Positions 43,809-53,829 are shown, counted from the first letter of the stretch. The stretch is 55,150 nt of DNA from an uncultured Xylophilus sp. (GCA_913776965.1 CAJYQL010000007.1:1-55150), one strand, 5' to 3'. Translations and numbers: made by a program. The notes: generated by a model from the letters alone, not told the origin.

Positions 43809-45704
43809 ATGAACGCCCCCACCATGCAAGGTCTGGCCCCGCTGAACGCACCGGCCTACGCCAAGAACGCCCGCCTGATCGCCTGGGTCGCCGAGATGGC
43901 CGCCCTGTGCAAGCCGAAGGACATCTACTGGTGCGACGGCAGCGACGAGGAATACGCCCGCCTCTGCCAGCAGCTGGTCGACGCCGGCACCTTCAAGCGC
44001 CTGAACCCGGCCAAGCGGCCCAACAGCTTCCTGGCGCTGTCCGATCCGAGCGACGTGGCCCGCGTGGAAGACCGCACCTTCATCTGCTCCGAGAAGCAGG
44101 AAGACGCCGGCCCGACCAACAACTGGAAGGCGCCTGCCGAGATGCGCGCCACGCTGCAACCGCTGTTCGATGGCTGCATGGCCGGCCGCACGATGTACGT
44201 GGTGCCGTTCTCGATGGGCCCGCTGGGCAGCGACATCGCCCACATCGGCGTCGAGCTGTCCGACAGCCCGTATGTCGCGGTGAACATGAAGCTCATGACC
44301 CGCATGGGCCGTGCGGTGGTCGAGGTGCTGGGCCTGGACGGCGAGTTCGTGCCCTGCCTGCACACCGTGGGCGCACCGCTGGCCGCCGGCCAGGCCGATG
44401 TCGCCTGGCCCTGCAACCCGACGGTCAAGTACATCGTCCACTACCCCGAGACGCGCGAGATCTGGTCGTACGGCTCCGGCTACGGCGGCAACGCGCTGCT
44501 GGGCAAGAAGTGCCTGGCACTGCGCATCGCCTCGGCCATGGGCCGCCAGGACGCCGACGAACAGTCGCCCGGCTGGCTCGCCGAGCACATGCTGATCCTG
44601 GGCGTGCAGAACCCCGCCGGCCAGAAGTACCACGTGGCGGCCGCCTTCCCGTCGGCCTGCGGCAAGACCAACTTCTCGATGCTGGTGCCGCCGGAAGGCT
44701 TCAACGGCTGGAAGATCACCACCATCGGCGACGACATCGCCTGGGTCAAACCCGGCGCCGACGGCCGCCTGCGCGCGATCAACCCCGAAGCCGGCTATTT
44801 CGGCGTGGCCCCGGGCACCAACCTGAAGACCAACCCGAACTGCATGCGCAGCCTGGACCGCGACGTGATCTTCACGAACGTGGCCCTGACCGACGACGGC
44901 GACGTGTGGTGGGAAGGCATGGAGCAGGACGTGCCGGGCAAGGCGCTGCCGGCCCACCTGATCGACTGGCAGGGCAAGGACTGGACGCCCGAGATCGCGA
45001 AGCAGACCGGCGCCAAGGCCGCGCACCCGAACTCGCGCTTCACCATCGCCGCGACCAACAACCCCGCGCTCGACCCGGCCTGGGACGACCCGAAGGGCGT
45101 GGCGATCGATGCCTTCATCTTCGGCGGCCGCCGCTCCACCACGGTGCCGCTGGTGACCGAGGCCCGCAACTGGGTCGAAGGCGTCTACATGGCCGCCACG
45201 ATGGGCTCCGAAACCACCGCTGCGGCCTTCGGCCAGCAGGGCGTGGTGCGCCGCGACCCGTTCGCCATGCTGCCGTTCATCGGCTACAACATGAGCGACT
45301 ACTTCCAGCACTGGATCGACCTGGGCCGCAAGATGGAAGCCGCCGGCGCCACGCTGCCGAAGATCTTCCAGACCAACTGGTTCCGCAAGGGCGAGGACGG
45401 CAAGTTCGTCTGGCCCGGCTACGGCGAGAACATGCGCGTCCTGAAATGGATGATCGACCGCCTGGAAGGCAGTGCCGGCGCCGGCGTCGAGCACCTGACC
45501 GGCCTGAGCCCGGCCTATGCCGACCTACACTGGGAAGGCCTGGACTTCTCGCCGGCCGAGTTCGAGACCGTGACCCGCAGCGACGCGGCCGCCTGGCGCG
45601 ATGAACTGGCGCTGCACGACGCCCTGTTCCAGCAGTTGGCCACCGGCCTGCCGCAGGAACTGAAGGACACCCGCGCCGCACTGGAAGCCCGCATCGGCGC
45701 CTGA
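43809..45704 (+). CDS. pckG: Phosphoenolpyruvate carboxykinase (GTP)
   Basis: 631-residue gluconeogenic enzyme converting oxaloacetate and GTP to PEP and CO2. It carries the GTP-type P-loop [12 protein letters not shown], the metal-binding segment around [10 protein letters not shown], and [14 protein letters not shown]. Length is typical of the GTP type, not of the 530-residue ATP type. The ATG at 43809 has a CAGGAA ribosome site. It is a single gene, terminated at 45731. Confidence 0.97.
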   Translation: MNAPTMQGLAPLNAPAYAKNARLIAWVAEMAALCKPKDIYWCDGSDEEYARLCQQLVDAGTFKRLNPAKRPNSFLALSDPSDVARVEDRTFICSEKQEDAGPTNNWKAPAEMRATLQPLFDGCMAGRTMYVVPFSMGPLGSDIAHIGVELSDSPYVAVNMKLMTRMGRAVVEVLGLDGEFVPCLHTVGAPLAAGQADVAWPCNPTVKYIVHYPETREIWSYGSGYGGNALLGKKCLALRIASAMGRQDADEQSPGWLAEHMLILGVQNPAGQKYHVAAAFPSACGKTNFSMLVPPEGFNGWKITTIGDDIAWVKPGADGRLRAINPEAGYFGVAPGTNLKTNPNCMRSLDRDVIFTNVALTDDGDVWWEGMEQDVPGKALPAHLIDWQGKDWTPEIAKQTGAKAAHPNSRFTIAATNNPALDPAWDDPKGVAIDAFIFGGRRSTTVPLVTEARNWVEGVYMAATMGSETTAAAFGQQGVVRRDPFAMLPFIGYNMSDYFQHWIDLGRKMEAAGATLPKIFQTNWFRKGEDGKFVWPGYGENMRVLKWMIDRLEGSAGAGVEHLTGLSPAYADLHWEGLDFSPAEFETVTRSDAAAWRDELALHDALFQQLATGLPQELKDTRAALEARIGA

Positions 45705-45729
45705 TCCGGCCCTCACGCTGCCCTAGTCG

Positions 45730-45759
45730 AAAAGGCCACCGCTGAGCGGTGGCCTTTTT
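45730..45759 (+). terminator. Rho-independent terminator after pckG
   Basis: Stem AAAGGCCACCGC / GCGGTGGCCTTT with a TGA loop, followed by T residues. Confidence 0.92.
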
Positions 45760-45899
45760 GCTGTGTGGCAGGTAAGTAGAGGCTCATGCCGGGTGCATGC
45801 CGGGTCATCGCGGCATCCCGGTGTGCCGCCCGCACGAGCATCGGTGGATCACCTTCCGGGGGGCGCTTTCTCGAGAGGAGCCGTACCCACCAACGACAA

Positions 45900-45928
45900 C
45901 GCCCGAGGAACCGGTGGTTCCTCGGGCG
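45900..45928 (-). terminator. Perfect hairpin downstream of the small membrane gene
   Basis: 13-bp perfect stem CGCCCGAGGAACC / GGTTCCTCGGGCG with a three-base loop, 40 bases beyond the stop of the leftward gene at 45969. The T-tract is poor (GTTGTCGTT on the minus strand). Probably a terminator for that gene. Confidence 0.6.
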
Positions 45929-45968
45929 TCGGGGCAGCCGGGCCCACAGCCCGGCTAGCAAGGCACGA

Positions 45969-46382
45969 TCAGCCGCGGGCGGCGTTGCCCATGGCGCGGT
46001 TGATGTCAGCCATCACGCGGGCATCGTCCAGCGCAAGATCCCACAGCTTGCGGTCGGCGGCGGCGGCTTGGCTGCGGGCGCGGCGCACGGCGGCACCGGC
46101 GCGCAGGCGGGCGGCGATCCGGCGCAGCGGGCCGGCGAAGAGGGCCAGTGCGGCGAAGGCGACCGCCCACAGCACGACCCAGCCGGCGAACAGGTGCTGG
46201 TCCGACCAGGTGTCGATCAGGGCATTGGCGGCGACGAGGATGGCGGCGACGGTGGCGGCCAGCAGCAGGGTGGCGACGCCGCGCACGCCGTCGAACAGCG
46301 ACGAGACGTTTTCGATGGCGTTGACGGCGCGCTGCGCACCGACGTGTTCGGCGGAATAGGTGGGGTGTACGAAGCTGGTCAT
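45969..46382 (-). CDS. Small two-pass membrane protein
   Basis: 137-residue protein of unknown function. It has two hydrophobic helices (about 36-55 and 66-84) and an Arg/Ala-rich cytoplasmic tail ending in KLWDLALDDARVMADINRAM. It is divergent from the LysR gene with an 86-base gap that holds a GGGTTTACCC box also found, in the variant GGGTTAACCC, upstream of the small gene at 47483. The ribosome site AGGAGAAA precedes the ATG. It is probably under LysR control. Confidence 0.75.
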   Translation of the reverse strand: MTSFVHPTYSAEHVGAQRAVNAIENVSSLFDGVRGVATLLLAATVAAILVAANALIDTWSDQHLFAGWVVLWAVAFAALALFAGPLRRIAARLRAGAAVRRARSQAAAADRKLWDLALDDARVMADINRAMGNAARG

Positions 46383-46427
46383 GGCGATTTCTCCTGCAGT
46401 GCGCCGGGAAGTGATCGGCGCGTGAAG

Positions 46428-46446
46428 GAATAATAGGGTTTACCCC
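46428..46446. promoter_or_regulatory. Putative LysR-type operator, copy 1
   Basis: GAATAATAGGGTTTACCCC with the palindromic core GGGTTTACCC (46436-46445), in the divergent gap between the membrane protein gene and lysR. A close copy lies at 47694-47710. Confidence 0.5.
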
Positions 46447-46468
46447 AGTGCGATTCCACTTTATTTGA

Positions 46469-47470
46469 ATGATGCTGGGCATTCACCGGAGTGATGGACT
46501 TGCCGTGGCGTCGCCCAACTTCCGCACCTTCGACCTCAATCTGCTCCGCATCTTCGACGAGGTGATGGCCGAACGCAGCCTGACCCGTGCGGCGCACAAC
46601 CTCGCGCTTACCCAGCCCGCGGTCAGTAATGCGCTGCGCCGCCTGCGCGAAGCGCTGGGCGACGAACTGGTCCGCCGCCAGGGGTCGGCGATGGAACCGA
46701 CGCCGCGGGCGCTCGCCCTCTGGCCGGACGTGCGCGAGGCCCTGCGCCGTCTCCAGGTCGCCCTGGCGCCCGAGGTCTTCGACCCGGCCCACACACAGGC
46801 GACCTTCGTGCTGGCGATGGCCGATGCGACCGCCGCGGTGCTGGTGCCCGGCCTGGTACGGATCCTGGAAACCGAGGCGCCGGGCGTGCAGCTGCGCATG
46901 GTGCCGCTCGCCACCCGCGACCCGCGCAAGCTGCTGGCCGACGAGATGGCCGACATGGCGGTCGGCCACTTCCCCGCGGTGATGGCCGACCTGACCGCGC
47001 GCCAGCAGGCCGGGGAAGCGGATTCGTACGACCACCGGCGGCTCTATGACGGCGAATACGTCTGCGTCATGCGACGCGACCATCCGTTGGCGGCACTGCC
47101 CGAAGCGGACTTCACTACCGACCGCTTCTGCGAGTCGCGGCACATGCTGGTGAGCTTTTCTGGCCGGCCCTATGGCTTCATCGACGAAGCCCTTGCGTTG
47201 CTGGGCCGCAAGCGGCGGGTGGTACTCACGGTCAACCAGTTCTTTACCGCCGGTCGGGTGGTCGCACATTCCGACATGCTGACCGTGTTGCCGCGGCACT
47301 TCGTCGGGGCGACCGGGCTGGCCGACCGCATCGTGTGGCGGCCGCTGCCGTTCGCGGTTCCGAGCGTGCATGTCGATGCGCTCTGGCACCGACGGCTGCA
47401 GCCGTCGAGCGCCCACGCCTGGCTGCGGCAGTCGATCGTGCGTGCGGCGGAGCGGCCGGAGTTCGGCTGA
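46469..47470 (+). CDS. LysR-family transcriptional regulator
   Basis: 333-residue regulator. It has an N-terminal winged helix (FDLNLLRIFDEVMAERSLTR, TQPAVSNALRRLREALGDEL) and a C-terminal PBP-like effector domain. It is flanked by two small genes reading leftward, each with a GGGTTWACCC palindrome in its promoter, which are likely targets. The ATG at 46469 is given; an in-frame GTG at 46505 (MASPNFRTFDLN) matches the usual family N-terminus as well or better. Confidence 0.88.
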   Translation: MMLGIHRSDGLAVASPNFRTFDLNLLRIFDEVMAERSLTRAAHNLALTQPAVSNALRRLREALGDELVRRQGSAMEPTPRALALWPDVREALRRLQVALAPEVFDPAHTQATFVLAMADATAAVLVPGLVRILETEAPGVQLRMVPLATRDPRKLLADEMADMAVGHFPAVMADLTARQQAGEADSYDHRRLYDGEYVCVMRRDHPLAALPEADFTTDRFCESRHMLVSFSGRPYGFIDEALALLGRKRRVVLTVNQFFTAGRVVAHSDMLTVLPRHFVGATGLADRIVWRPLPFAVPSVHVDALWHRRLQPSSAHAWLRQSIVRAAERPEFG

Positions 47471-47482
47471 ACCGGCGCGGAT

Positions 47483-47659
47483 TCAGCGCACGACGCGCAG
47501 GTAGGCCTGGGCCGCGGTGCGCAGCGACTGGGCGTCGCGCGGGTCGCGGCCGGCCCGGGCTTCGGCGCTTTCCAGCAGACCGCGGGGCAGGTCGCCGGCC
47601 GGAGCGCCGGCGCTCCGACCGGAGACGAACGACAGGAGGCGGGCGATGAGGGCGAACAT
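47483..47659 (-). CDS. Small protein of 58 residues
   Basis: Function unknown. It starts MFALIARLLSFVSGRSAG with a short hydrophobic N-terminus and ends SLRTAAQAYLRVVR. The composition and third-base GC match neighbours, and a LysR-like palindrome (47694-47710) lies 35 bases upstream, which supports a real gene. It is convergent with lysR, leaving 12 bases between the stop codons. Confidence 0.6.
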   Translation of the reverse strand: MFALIARLLSFVSGRSAGAPAGDLPRGLLESAEARAGRDPRDAQSLRTAAQAYLRVVR

Positions 47660-47693
47660 GATGGATACCGTTGTGTGAGTGACTGGAATACAA

Positions 47694-47710
47694 GAATAAG
47701 GGTTAACCCT
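47694..47710. promoter_or_regulatory. Putative LysR-type operator, copy 2
   Basis: GAATAAGGGTTAACCCT with the perfect palindrome GGGTTAACCC (47700-47709). It is upstream of the leftward 58-residue gene. A further TAACCCTA lies at 47756-47763, close to the phosphoesterase start. Confidence 0.5.
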
Positions 47711-47782
47711 AGATCCACAAGCCGATCAGGGCCGTCTTTCCATGCCGTCCCTGCATAACCCTACGCTCCGACAATCGATTCC

Positions 47783-48613
47783 ATGAAGATCCAGCTGCTG
47801 TCCGACCTGCACCTCGAAACCCAGCCGGACATCGCGGTGGCGCCCGCCCCGGGCGCCGATCTGCTGGTGCTGGCGGGCGACATCGGCTCGTACCAGGCCG
47901 GCTCCCGCCTGCCGGACGACGACTTCGGGCTGACGCGCTTCTCGCCGCTGCCCCAGTTCGGCGGCTGGCCGCAGCCGGTGCTGTTCGTACCCGGCAACCA
48001 CGAATACGACGCGCAGGACTTCGACGCCGCCCACGACCGGCTGCGAAGGCTTTGCGACCGTCTGGGCATCGTCTGGCTGGAGCGCGAGACGCATGTCCAC
48101 GCCGGGGTGCGGTTCCTGGGCACGACGCTCTGGAGCGATTTCGAGGCGCTGGTGCCCGCCGATGCCACGCCCGCCGCGGCCCTGAAGGCCCGCGGCAAGG
48201 CCTAGCGGGCCGCCAACTTCTACCTGCAGAAGACCGGCACCACCCGCGGTGGCGCACCCTGGCTCGCCGACGGCCTGCGGGCCCAGGCGCTCGACTGCCA
48301 GGCCTGGCTGCGACAGGCGCTCGCCACGCCGTTCGACGGCGCGACGGTGGTCGTCACCCATTTCGCGCCGAGCCTGGCGAGCGCCGACCCGCGCTACGGC
48401 CTGGTGCCGGGCACCGCCGGCTTCTGCAACGCGCTCGACGATCTGCTGCCCCATGCCCGGCTCTGGCTGCACGGCCATCTGCATGCACCCAGCGACTACT
48501 GGCGCCACGGCTGCCGGGTGGTGGCCAATCCGCTCGGCTACGCCGGCAAGGGCGAGCAGGCCGGGTTCCGGCCCTGGCAGTTGCTGGACACCGATCTGCT
48601 ATCGAAACCATAG
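47783..48613 (+). pseudogene. Metallophosphoesterase interrupted by an in-frame amber codon
   Basis: Calcineurin-like metallophosphoesterase reading MKIQLLSDLHLET, VLAGDIGSY, VPGNHEYDAQD, then VVVTHFAPS and WLHGHLHAPSDY, so all metal-ligand motifs (D-x-H, GD, GNHE, H, GHxH) are present in one frame. A TAG at 48203-48205 (after LKARGKA, codon 141) splits it. The reading continues in frame as RAANFYLQKTG, a well-preserved continuation. A single nonsense change of a Trp, Gln, Lys or Glu codon would explain it. Recent inactivation, a sequencing error or read-through are the options. The last codons (LLSKP) are supplied by a repeat copy. Confidence 0.82.
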
Positions 48614-48654
48614 CTGGCTGCGCTCACGGGTAGAGCGCAAACCGTCGATTTCCT
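48598..48654 (+). repeat. Interspersed palindromic repeat, copy C
   Basis: GCTAT (48598-48602), seven bases, ATAGC (48610-48614), TGGCTGCGCTCAC, then GAGCGCAAACC. The first arm provides the last codons and the TAG stop of the phosphoesterase frame. Related to copies at 2505, 32714 and 41177. Confidence 0.7.
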
Positions 48655-48784
48655 TTCCAACACCGGGCCCGAGGTCCGTGTGGGAGGCTCCCGCGACGAC
48701 GGTCCCCACCATAATGACCGCCTGCACCCGGCCTTCCGCCCTGCCCCTCTTTCCCTTCCGCCGCGGCTGCCACCGCGCCTGCCC

Positions 48785-49306
48785 GTGACCGCATCCCCCG
48801 TACCGCCGCCCGACGCCGCCGCACCCGCCTTCTCGCTGCGCGAATTCCGCACGGCGCTCGGCACCTTCGCAACCGGCGTGACGATCGTGACCGCGCGGGC
48901 GACCGACGGCACGCCGGTGGGGCTGACGGCCAACTCCTTCAATTCGGTGTCGCTCGATCCGCCGCTGGTGCTCTGGAGCCTGGCACACACCGCCAGCGCG
49001 ATGCGTACCTTCGCCACCGTCCAGCACTACGCGATCCACGTGCTCGCCGCCGACCAGCGGGCGCTGGCCGAGCGTTTCGCCGGCCGCGCCACCGAACGCT
49101 GGATCGGCCAGGCCTTCACCGAAGGCCACCACGGCGTGCCGCTGATCGACGGCGCGGCAGCGGTATTCGAATGCGAAAGCCGCAGCCGCCACCCGGAAGG
49201 CGACCACACCATCTTCGTCGGCCGGGTCACGGCCTGCCGGCACCGCGAGGGCGCCGCGCCGCTGCTGTTCCACGGCGGGCGGTTCTATACCGAGCATCCG
49301 CTGTAG
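48785..49306 (+). CDS. Flavin reductase (FMN/FAD-binding split-barrel) family protein
   Basis: 173-residue NAD(P)H:flavin oxidoreductase-like protein of the HpaC/RutF group, which supplies reduced flavin to two-component monooxygenases. Typical segments are FRTALGTFATGVTIVTARA, GLTANSFNSVSLDPPLVLW and a C-terminal LFHGGRFY. The GTG at 48785 gives the usual length; an upstream ATG at 48680 adds a Pro/Arg-rich tail. A CATAAT box at 48711-48716 is a plausible -10. It could serve the LLM monooxygenase at 33635, but this is only inference. Confidence 0.85.
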   Translation: MTASPVPPPDAAAPAFSLREFRTALGTFATGVTIVTARATDGTPVGLTANSFNSVSLDPPLVLWSLAHTASAMRTFATVQHYAIHVLAADQRALAERFAGRATERWIGQAFTEGHHGVPLIDGAAAVFECESRSRHPEGDHTIFVGRVTACRHREGAAPLLFHGGRFYTEHPL

Positions 49307-49391
49307 CGCCGCGACACCGGGCCCCACGACGGGCCATCGCCCTCACCCGCTGTAACCGCCGCGCCGCCCGCCGCCGCCCACAATCGCGGGC

Positions 49392-50102
49392 ATGACGACG
49401 AAGACCCTGCTCATCCTGCGCCACTCGGTACTCGACGGCCCGGGCAGCCTGGAAGGCTATTTCCGCGATGCCGGCTGGCACATCGACTTCGTGGAGGCGC
49501 CGCACGACGACCTGTCGCGCATCGATCCGCTGGCGGCCGATCTGGTGCTGCCGCTCGGCTCCGGGCTGAGTGTGTACGACGAGGCGCTGTTCCCGTTCAT
49601 CACTGCCGAACGCACGCTGCTGCAGCGCCGGCTCGCGGCGGAGCGGCCGACGCTCGGCATCTGCTTCGGGGCGCAGCTGATCGCGTCGGCGCTAGGGGAA
49701 CGGGTCTACGCGGCCCCGCAGAAGGAAGTCGGCTGGTATCCGATCGAACTGCTGCCCGGCGCGGAGGCGTCGCCGGTGCGGCACCTGGCCCCGGACACGA
49801 CGCCGGCGGTGATGCACTGGCACGGCGACACCTTCGACCTGCCGGCGGGCACGACGCGGCTGGCCCGCAGCGCGCTGTGCGCCACCCAGGCCTATGCCCG
49901 CGGCGACCACCTGCTCGCCTTCCAGTTCCATCCGGAGGTGACGGCCGCAAACGTCGAGGGCTGGCTGGTCGAATCCTCCTTCGCAGGCGAGGACCGGGCG
50001 GAGCGCATCGGCACCCTGCGGCGGGACACCGCCCGCTTCCAGCCGGCGATGCAGGCCGGTGTGGCCCGTTGCCTGGACGAGTGGCTGGCGAAGCTGCCGT
50101 GA
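49392..50102 (+). CDS. Class I glutamine amidotransferase (GuaA N-terminal-like)
   Basis: 236-residue stand-alone amidotransferase-like protein. The nucleophile elbow is LGICFGAQLIA (C91), the histidine and glutamate are in AFQFHPEV, so the triad is complete. It resembles GMP-synthase-type amidotransferases or gamma-glutamyl hydrolases that act without a fused synthetase. The acceptor is unknown. A CACAATCG box lies seven bases before the ATG, so the message may start at or near the start codon. Confidence 0.86.
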   Translation: MTTKTLLILRHSVLDGPGSLEGYFRDAGWHIDFVEAPHDDLSRIDPLAADLVLPLGSGLSVYDEALFPFITAERTLLQRRLAAERPTLGICFGAQLIASALGERVYAAPQKEVGWYPIELLPGAEASPVRHLAPDTTPAVMHWHGDTFDLPAGTTRLARSALCATQAYARGDHLLAFQFHPEVTAANVEGWLVESSFAGEDRAERIGTLRRDTARFQPAMQAGVARCLDEWLAKLP

Positions 50103-50141
50103 CGGCGACAGGCGGGCACGAACGGCCCGCCGGCCAGAAGA

Positions 50142-50417
50142 TCAGGCCGGCCGCGGTGCGGCCGCTTCGGGCAGCTCGATCTTCACTTCGAGCACGTCGA
50201 AGTTGTCCTGCCGCTCCAGGTTGACCTTGATGTCCTTGGAGTCGATAGCGACGTACTTCGAGATCACCGCGATCAGCTCGCGCTGCAGGTCCGGCAGGTA
50301 GTCGGGGCGCGGGCCGCTCTTGCTGGTGCGCTCGTGCGCCAGGATGATCTGCAGCCGCTCCTTGGCGACGCTGGCAGTCTTCTTCTTCTCGCCGAGCAGG
50401 AAGGAGAGCAGGGACAT
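50142..50417 (-). CDS. minE: Cell division topological specificity factor MinE
   Basis: 91-residue protein that drives MinCD oscillation by stimulating MinD ATPase. It has the N-terminal membrane helix [13 protein letters not shown], the MinD-contact stretch [11 protein letters not shown] and the C-terminal dimer domain. It follows minD by five bases. Confidence 0.96.
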   Translation of the reverse strand: MSLLSFLLGEKKKTASVAKERLQIILAHERTSKSGPRPDYLPDLQRELIAVISKYVAIDSKDIKVNLERQDNFDVLEVKIELPEAAAPRPA

Positions 50418-50422
50418 CGCGC

Positions 50423-51238
50423 TCACCTCCCGCCGAAGATGCGCTTGAAGAAGCCGGGCTTCTGCGCGTCGGTAAAGCGCATCGGCTTTTCCTCGCCCAG
50501 GAAGCGGCTCACCACGTCCTTGTAGGCCTCGGACACATCGGTGCCCTGCAGGTGGATCGCCGGCGTGCCCTGGTTGGACGCCTGCAGCACGGTTTCCGAC
50601 TCGGGGATCACGCCCAGCAGCGGGATGCGCAGGATGTCCTGGATGTCCTGCAGCGACAGCATCTGGCCGTCTTCCACCCGCGTCGGGTTGTAGCGGGTGA
50701 TCAGCAGGTGTTCCTTGATCGGCGTGCCGCCTTCCATCGCGCGCTTGGTCTTGCTGCCGAGCATGCCCAGGATGCGGTCGGAGTCGCGCACCGACGACAC
50801 CTCGGGGTTGGTGACCACCAGCGCTTCCTCGGCAAAGTGCATCGCCATCAGCGCGCCGGTCTCGATGCCGGCGGGCGAGTCGCAGACGATGTAGTCGAAG
50901 CCCTGCGCGGCCAGGTCGTTGAGCACGCGCTCGACGCCGTCCTGCGTCAGCGCTTCCTTGTCGCGTGTCTGGGAGGCGGCCAGCACGAACAGGTTGTCGC
51001 ACTGCTTGTCCTTGATCAGCGCTTGGTGCAGGTTGGCCTCGCCGTGGATCACGTTGATCAGGTCGTACACCACGCGGCGCTCGCAGCCCATGATCAGGTC
51101 GAGGTTGCGCAGGCCGACGTCGAAGTCGATCACCGCGGTCTTGAAGCCGCGCAGCGCGAGGCCGGAGGCGAAGCTGGCGCTGGTCGTGGTCTTGCCCACG
51201 CCGCCCTTGCCGGATGTCACCACGACGATCTTGGCCAT
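50423..51238 (-). CDS. minD: Septum site-determining ATPase MinD
   Basis: 271-residue ParA/MinD ATPase that recruits MinC to the membrane. The deviant Walker A is GKGGVGKTT, followed by FDVGLRNLD and VCDSPAGIE. It ends in the amphipathic membrane-targeting helix [10 protein letters not shown]. It is between minC and minE. Confidence 0.97.
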   Translation of the reverse strand: MAKIVVVTSGKGGVGKTTTSASFASGLALRGFKTAVIDFDVGLRNLDLIMGCERRVVYDLINVIHGEANLHQALIKDKQCDNLFVLAASQTRDKEALTQDGVERVLNDLAAQGFDYIVCDSPAGIETGALMAMHFAEEALVVTNPEVSSVRDSDRILGMLGSKTKRAMEGGTPIKEHLLITRYNPTRVEDGQMLSLQDIQDILRIPLLGVIPESETVLQASNQGTPAIHLQGTDVSEAYKDVVSRFLGEEKPMRFTDAQKPGFFKRIFGGR

Positions 51239-51293
51239 GTTGATGCTGTCCTTCTGTGGAGGATGATGAATGGTTGGGAAACGGGGCCGGCGG

Positions 51294-52049
51294 TCAGAGC
51301 GGCTCGATCACGAGCTTCTCGCCGACGAGCCGGATTTTCGCGGGCTTGCCGTCCACCTCGGCCGGCAGTGCGTTCTCGGCGGTGCGGTAGATGCCGGCGA
51401 TCGACACCAGCTCGGCCTGCATGCAGGTCACGAAGATGCGGGCCTGGGTGTTGCCGCGGGCGCCGGCGATCGCCTTGCCGCGCAGCGGCGCGTAGACGTG
51501 CACGTTGCCGTCGGCGATGACCTCGGCGCCGTTGCTCACCGCCGCCATCACGATCAGGTCGGCGTTGCGCGCGTAGACCTGCTGGCCCGAGCGCAGCGGC
51601 CGGTCGATGACCACGGTCGGCGCGGCACCGGCGGCCGGCGGCGTCGGCGGGCGGGCGGGTGCGGGCGCCGGTGCGGACACGGGCGCGGCCGCACGCGGTG
51701 TGTCGCGGGGCGCGGCGGGCATCTCTGGCGCTTCGGCCAGGCCGGCCGCCCGGGCCGCTGCCAGCTGCGCGGGAGATGCGCCCCGCACGGCGACCGGCAC
51801 CACCCGCAACGGCCGCAGCAGGCCGACCAGCGCCGCGAAATCGACCTGCGCCGCCTCCTCGGACGGCAGCTGGGACAGGTCGACGATGACCGGGTCCTGG
51901 TCGAAGAAGTCGGGTGCGTCCTGCAGGTGCCGGTCGAGCTCGGCCGCCAGCGCCCGGAGATCCGCCGTCCGCAGCACCACCGCGATCAGCGGCAGGGTGG
52001 CGCTTTTCAGGTCGAAGCTGGCGCGGGCGGAACCTGGGGATGCGGCCAT
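51294..52049 (-). CDS. minC: Septum site-determining protein MinC
   Basis: 251-residue FtsZ-assembly inhibitor. The N-terminal domain (about 1-105) is followed by an Ala/Pro-rich linker (about 115-145) and the C-terminal beta-helix with LRSGQQVYARNADLIVMAAV and GKAIAGARGNTQARIF. It is the first gene of minCDE. Confidence 0.94.
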   Translation of the reverse strand: MAASPGSARASFDLKSATLPLIAVVLRTADLRALAAELDRHLQDAPDFFDQDPVIVDLSQLPSEEAAQVDFAALVGLLRPLRVVPVAVRGASPAQLAAARAAGLAEAPEMPAAPRDTPRAAAPVSAPAPAPARPPTPPAAGAAPTVVIDRPLRSGQQVYARNADLIVMAAVSNGAEVIADGNVHVYAPLRGKAIAGARGNTQARIFVTCMQAELVSIAGIYRTAENALPAEVDGKPAKIRLVGEKLVIEPL

Positions 52050-52174
52050 GGATGCAGTCGGGAAGGGGTGGCGAAAAAATGTGCGAGTTTAGCCTGCGCT
52101 TCGCCGCACCGGCAGGCGCGGCGCGGCCTTACCGGTGGTGACAAACCTACCGCGCCGGCTGTGCGGCGCGTCGG

Positions 52175-53017
52175 TCAGTAGATGTTCGTCGCGGCCGGCG
52201 ACCCGTCGCCGGCCGCGCTGCGGAAGCGCCGGACCGCCGCGTCCGCGCCGTTGCGCAGCAGCAGCATGTCGATCGCCACCGCCACGAACAACGCGCCGTG
52301 CGCCAGGCATTCGCGCGCCCGCGCCTCGTCGGTCATCAGGATGCCGGGCGCCTTGCCGCAGGCGCGGATGCGGCGGATCGCATCGTCGATCGCGGCGCGC
52401 ACCTCCGGATGGCCCGCATTGCCCGGGTAGCCCATGCTGGCCGACAGGTCGGCCGGGCCGATGAAGATGCCGTCGATGCCGTCCACCGCGGCGATCGCCT
52501 CGATCTGCGCCAGCGCATCGCGAGTCTCGACCTGCACCAACAGGCAGAGTTCGTCCTGCGCACGGGCCACGTAGTCGGCGGTGCGGCCGAAATTCGACGC
52601 CCGCACCGAGCCGCCCATGCCTCGGATGCCGGCCGGCGCATAGCGGGTCGCCGCCACCGCGGCGCGCGCCTCGTCGGCGTTCTGCACGAAGGGCAGCAGC
52701 AGCGTCTGCGCGCCGATGTCGAGGTAGCGCTTGATCAGCACCGGGTCGTTCCACGGCGGCCGCACCACCGGCGCGGTGGCAGTGGCGCCGCCCGGCACGG
52801 CCGCGGCGACGGCCTGCAGCTGCTGCAGCATCAGCGGCACGTCGCTCGGGGAATGCTCGGTGTCGAGCAGCACCCAGTCGTAGCCGGCACCGGCCACCAG
52901 TTCGGACACATAGGGCGACGGCAGCGTGGACCACAGGCCGATCTGCGGCCGGCCGGCGGCCAGGGCGTGCTTGAAGGTATTGGTCGGGAGGGACATGGGC
53001 AGGCGGGTCGACGACAT
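52175..53017 (-). CDS. hpaI: HpcH/HpaI-type aldolase (2,4-dihydroxyhept-2-ene-1,7-dioate aldolase family)
   Basis: 280-residue class II pyruvate-dependent aldolase. Catalytic and metal residues are visible in DTEHSPSD (His), [10 protein letters not shown] (Glu) and [12 protein letters not shown] (Asp). It cleaves a 4-hydroxy-2-oxoacid to pyruvate plus an aldehyde. It lies downstream of a hydratase gene whose TGA overlaps its ATG (TGATG), so the two steps of a ring-cleavage lower pathway are coupled. An in-frame ATG at 52996 is the alternative start. Confidence 0.85.
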   Translation of the reverse strand: MSSTRLPMSLPTNTFKHALAAGRPQIGLWSTLPSPYVSELVAGAGYDWVLLDTEHSPSDVPLMLQQLQAVAAAVPGGATATAPVVRPPWNDPVLIKRYLDIGAQTLLLPFVQNADEARAAVAATRYAPAGIRGMGGSVRASNFGRTADYVARAQDELCLLVQVETRDALAQIEAIAAVDGIDGIFIGPADLSASMGYPGNAGHPEVRAAIDDAIRRIRACGKAPGILMTDEARARECLAHGALFVAVAIDMLLLRNGADAAVRRFRSAAGDGSPAATNIY

Positions 53018-53829
53018 CAACCGAAATGGCAGGACACGGTCCCGAATTCTCCATAGTCCGCGACGATCGTGTCGCCCTGGGCGACGTCGATCGGCCGGAT
53101 GAAGGAGCCGGCCAGCACCACCTCGCCGGCCTGCAGCGTCACGCCAAAGCGGTGCAGCCGGTTGGCGAGCCAGGCGACGCCGTAGCCCGGATGGTTCAGC
53201 ACGCCGGCGGCGAGGCCGGTTTCCTCCACCTCGCCGTTCTTGCTGACGATGGCGCCGATGCGGCGCATGTCCGCATCGACCAAGGCCGGCTTGAACGGCC
53301 GGCCGCCCAGCACCAGCGCGGCGTTGGCGGCGTTGTCGGAGATGGTGTCGAGCACCGTGCGGCTGCGGCCGGTGTCCGGGTCCACCCGCTGGATGCGCGC
53401 GTCGAGGATCTCCAGCGCCGGCGTGACGTAGGCGGTGGCGTCGAGCACGTCGAACAGCGTGCAGTCGGGGCCGGAGAGCGGCCGCGCGAGCACGAAGGCC
53501 AGTTCGGCCTCGATCTTCAGCTGCAGGAAGCGGCCGGCCGAGATCACCGCGCCGTCGCGGTAGAACATGTCGTCGAGCAGCGTGCCGTAGTCGGGCTCGG
53601 CAATGTTCACCGCGCGCTGCATCGCCTTCGAGGTGAGGCCGATCTTGTGGCCCTTGACGATGCGGCCGTTGCGCTGCTTCAGCTGCATCCAGGCGTGCTG
53701 GATCGCATAGGCGTCGGCCATGTCCATGCCGGGATGGTCGAGCGAGAACTGGCGGCAGGGCACGCGGTCGCGCTCGGCCTGTTCGAGCCGCTCGGCGGCC
53801 TGTTCGAGCTGTTCGGCGGAAAGACTCAT
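53017..53829 (-). CDS. hpaH: 2-oxo-hepta-3-ene-1,7-dioate hydratase family protein
   Basis: 270-residue hydratase of the HpaH/MhpD group. Segments are [40 protein letters not shown] and [11 protein letters not shown]. It adds water to a 2-oxo-alkenoate, the substrate for the next aldolase. Its start overlaps the upstream FAH-family stop by four bases (ATGA). The assignment to homoprotocatechuate degradation is by family; other 2-oxo-enoates are possible. Confidence 0.88.
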   Translation of the reverse strand: MSLSAEQLEQAAERLEQAERDRVPCRQFSLDHPGMDMADAYAIQHAWMQLKQRNGRIVKGHKIGLTSKAMQRAVNIAEPDYGTLLDDMFYRDGAVISAGRFLQLKIEAELAFVLARPLSGPDCTLFDVLDATAYVTPALEILDARIQRVDPDTGRSRTVLDTISDNAANAALVLGGRPFKPALVDADMRRIGAIVSKNGEVEETGLAAGVLNHPGYGVAWLANRLHRFGVTLQAGEVVLAGSFIRPIDVAQGDTIVADYGEFGTVSCHFG

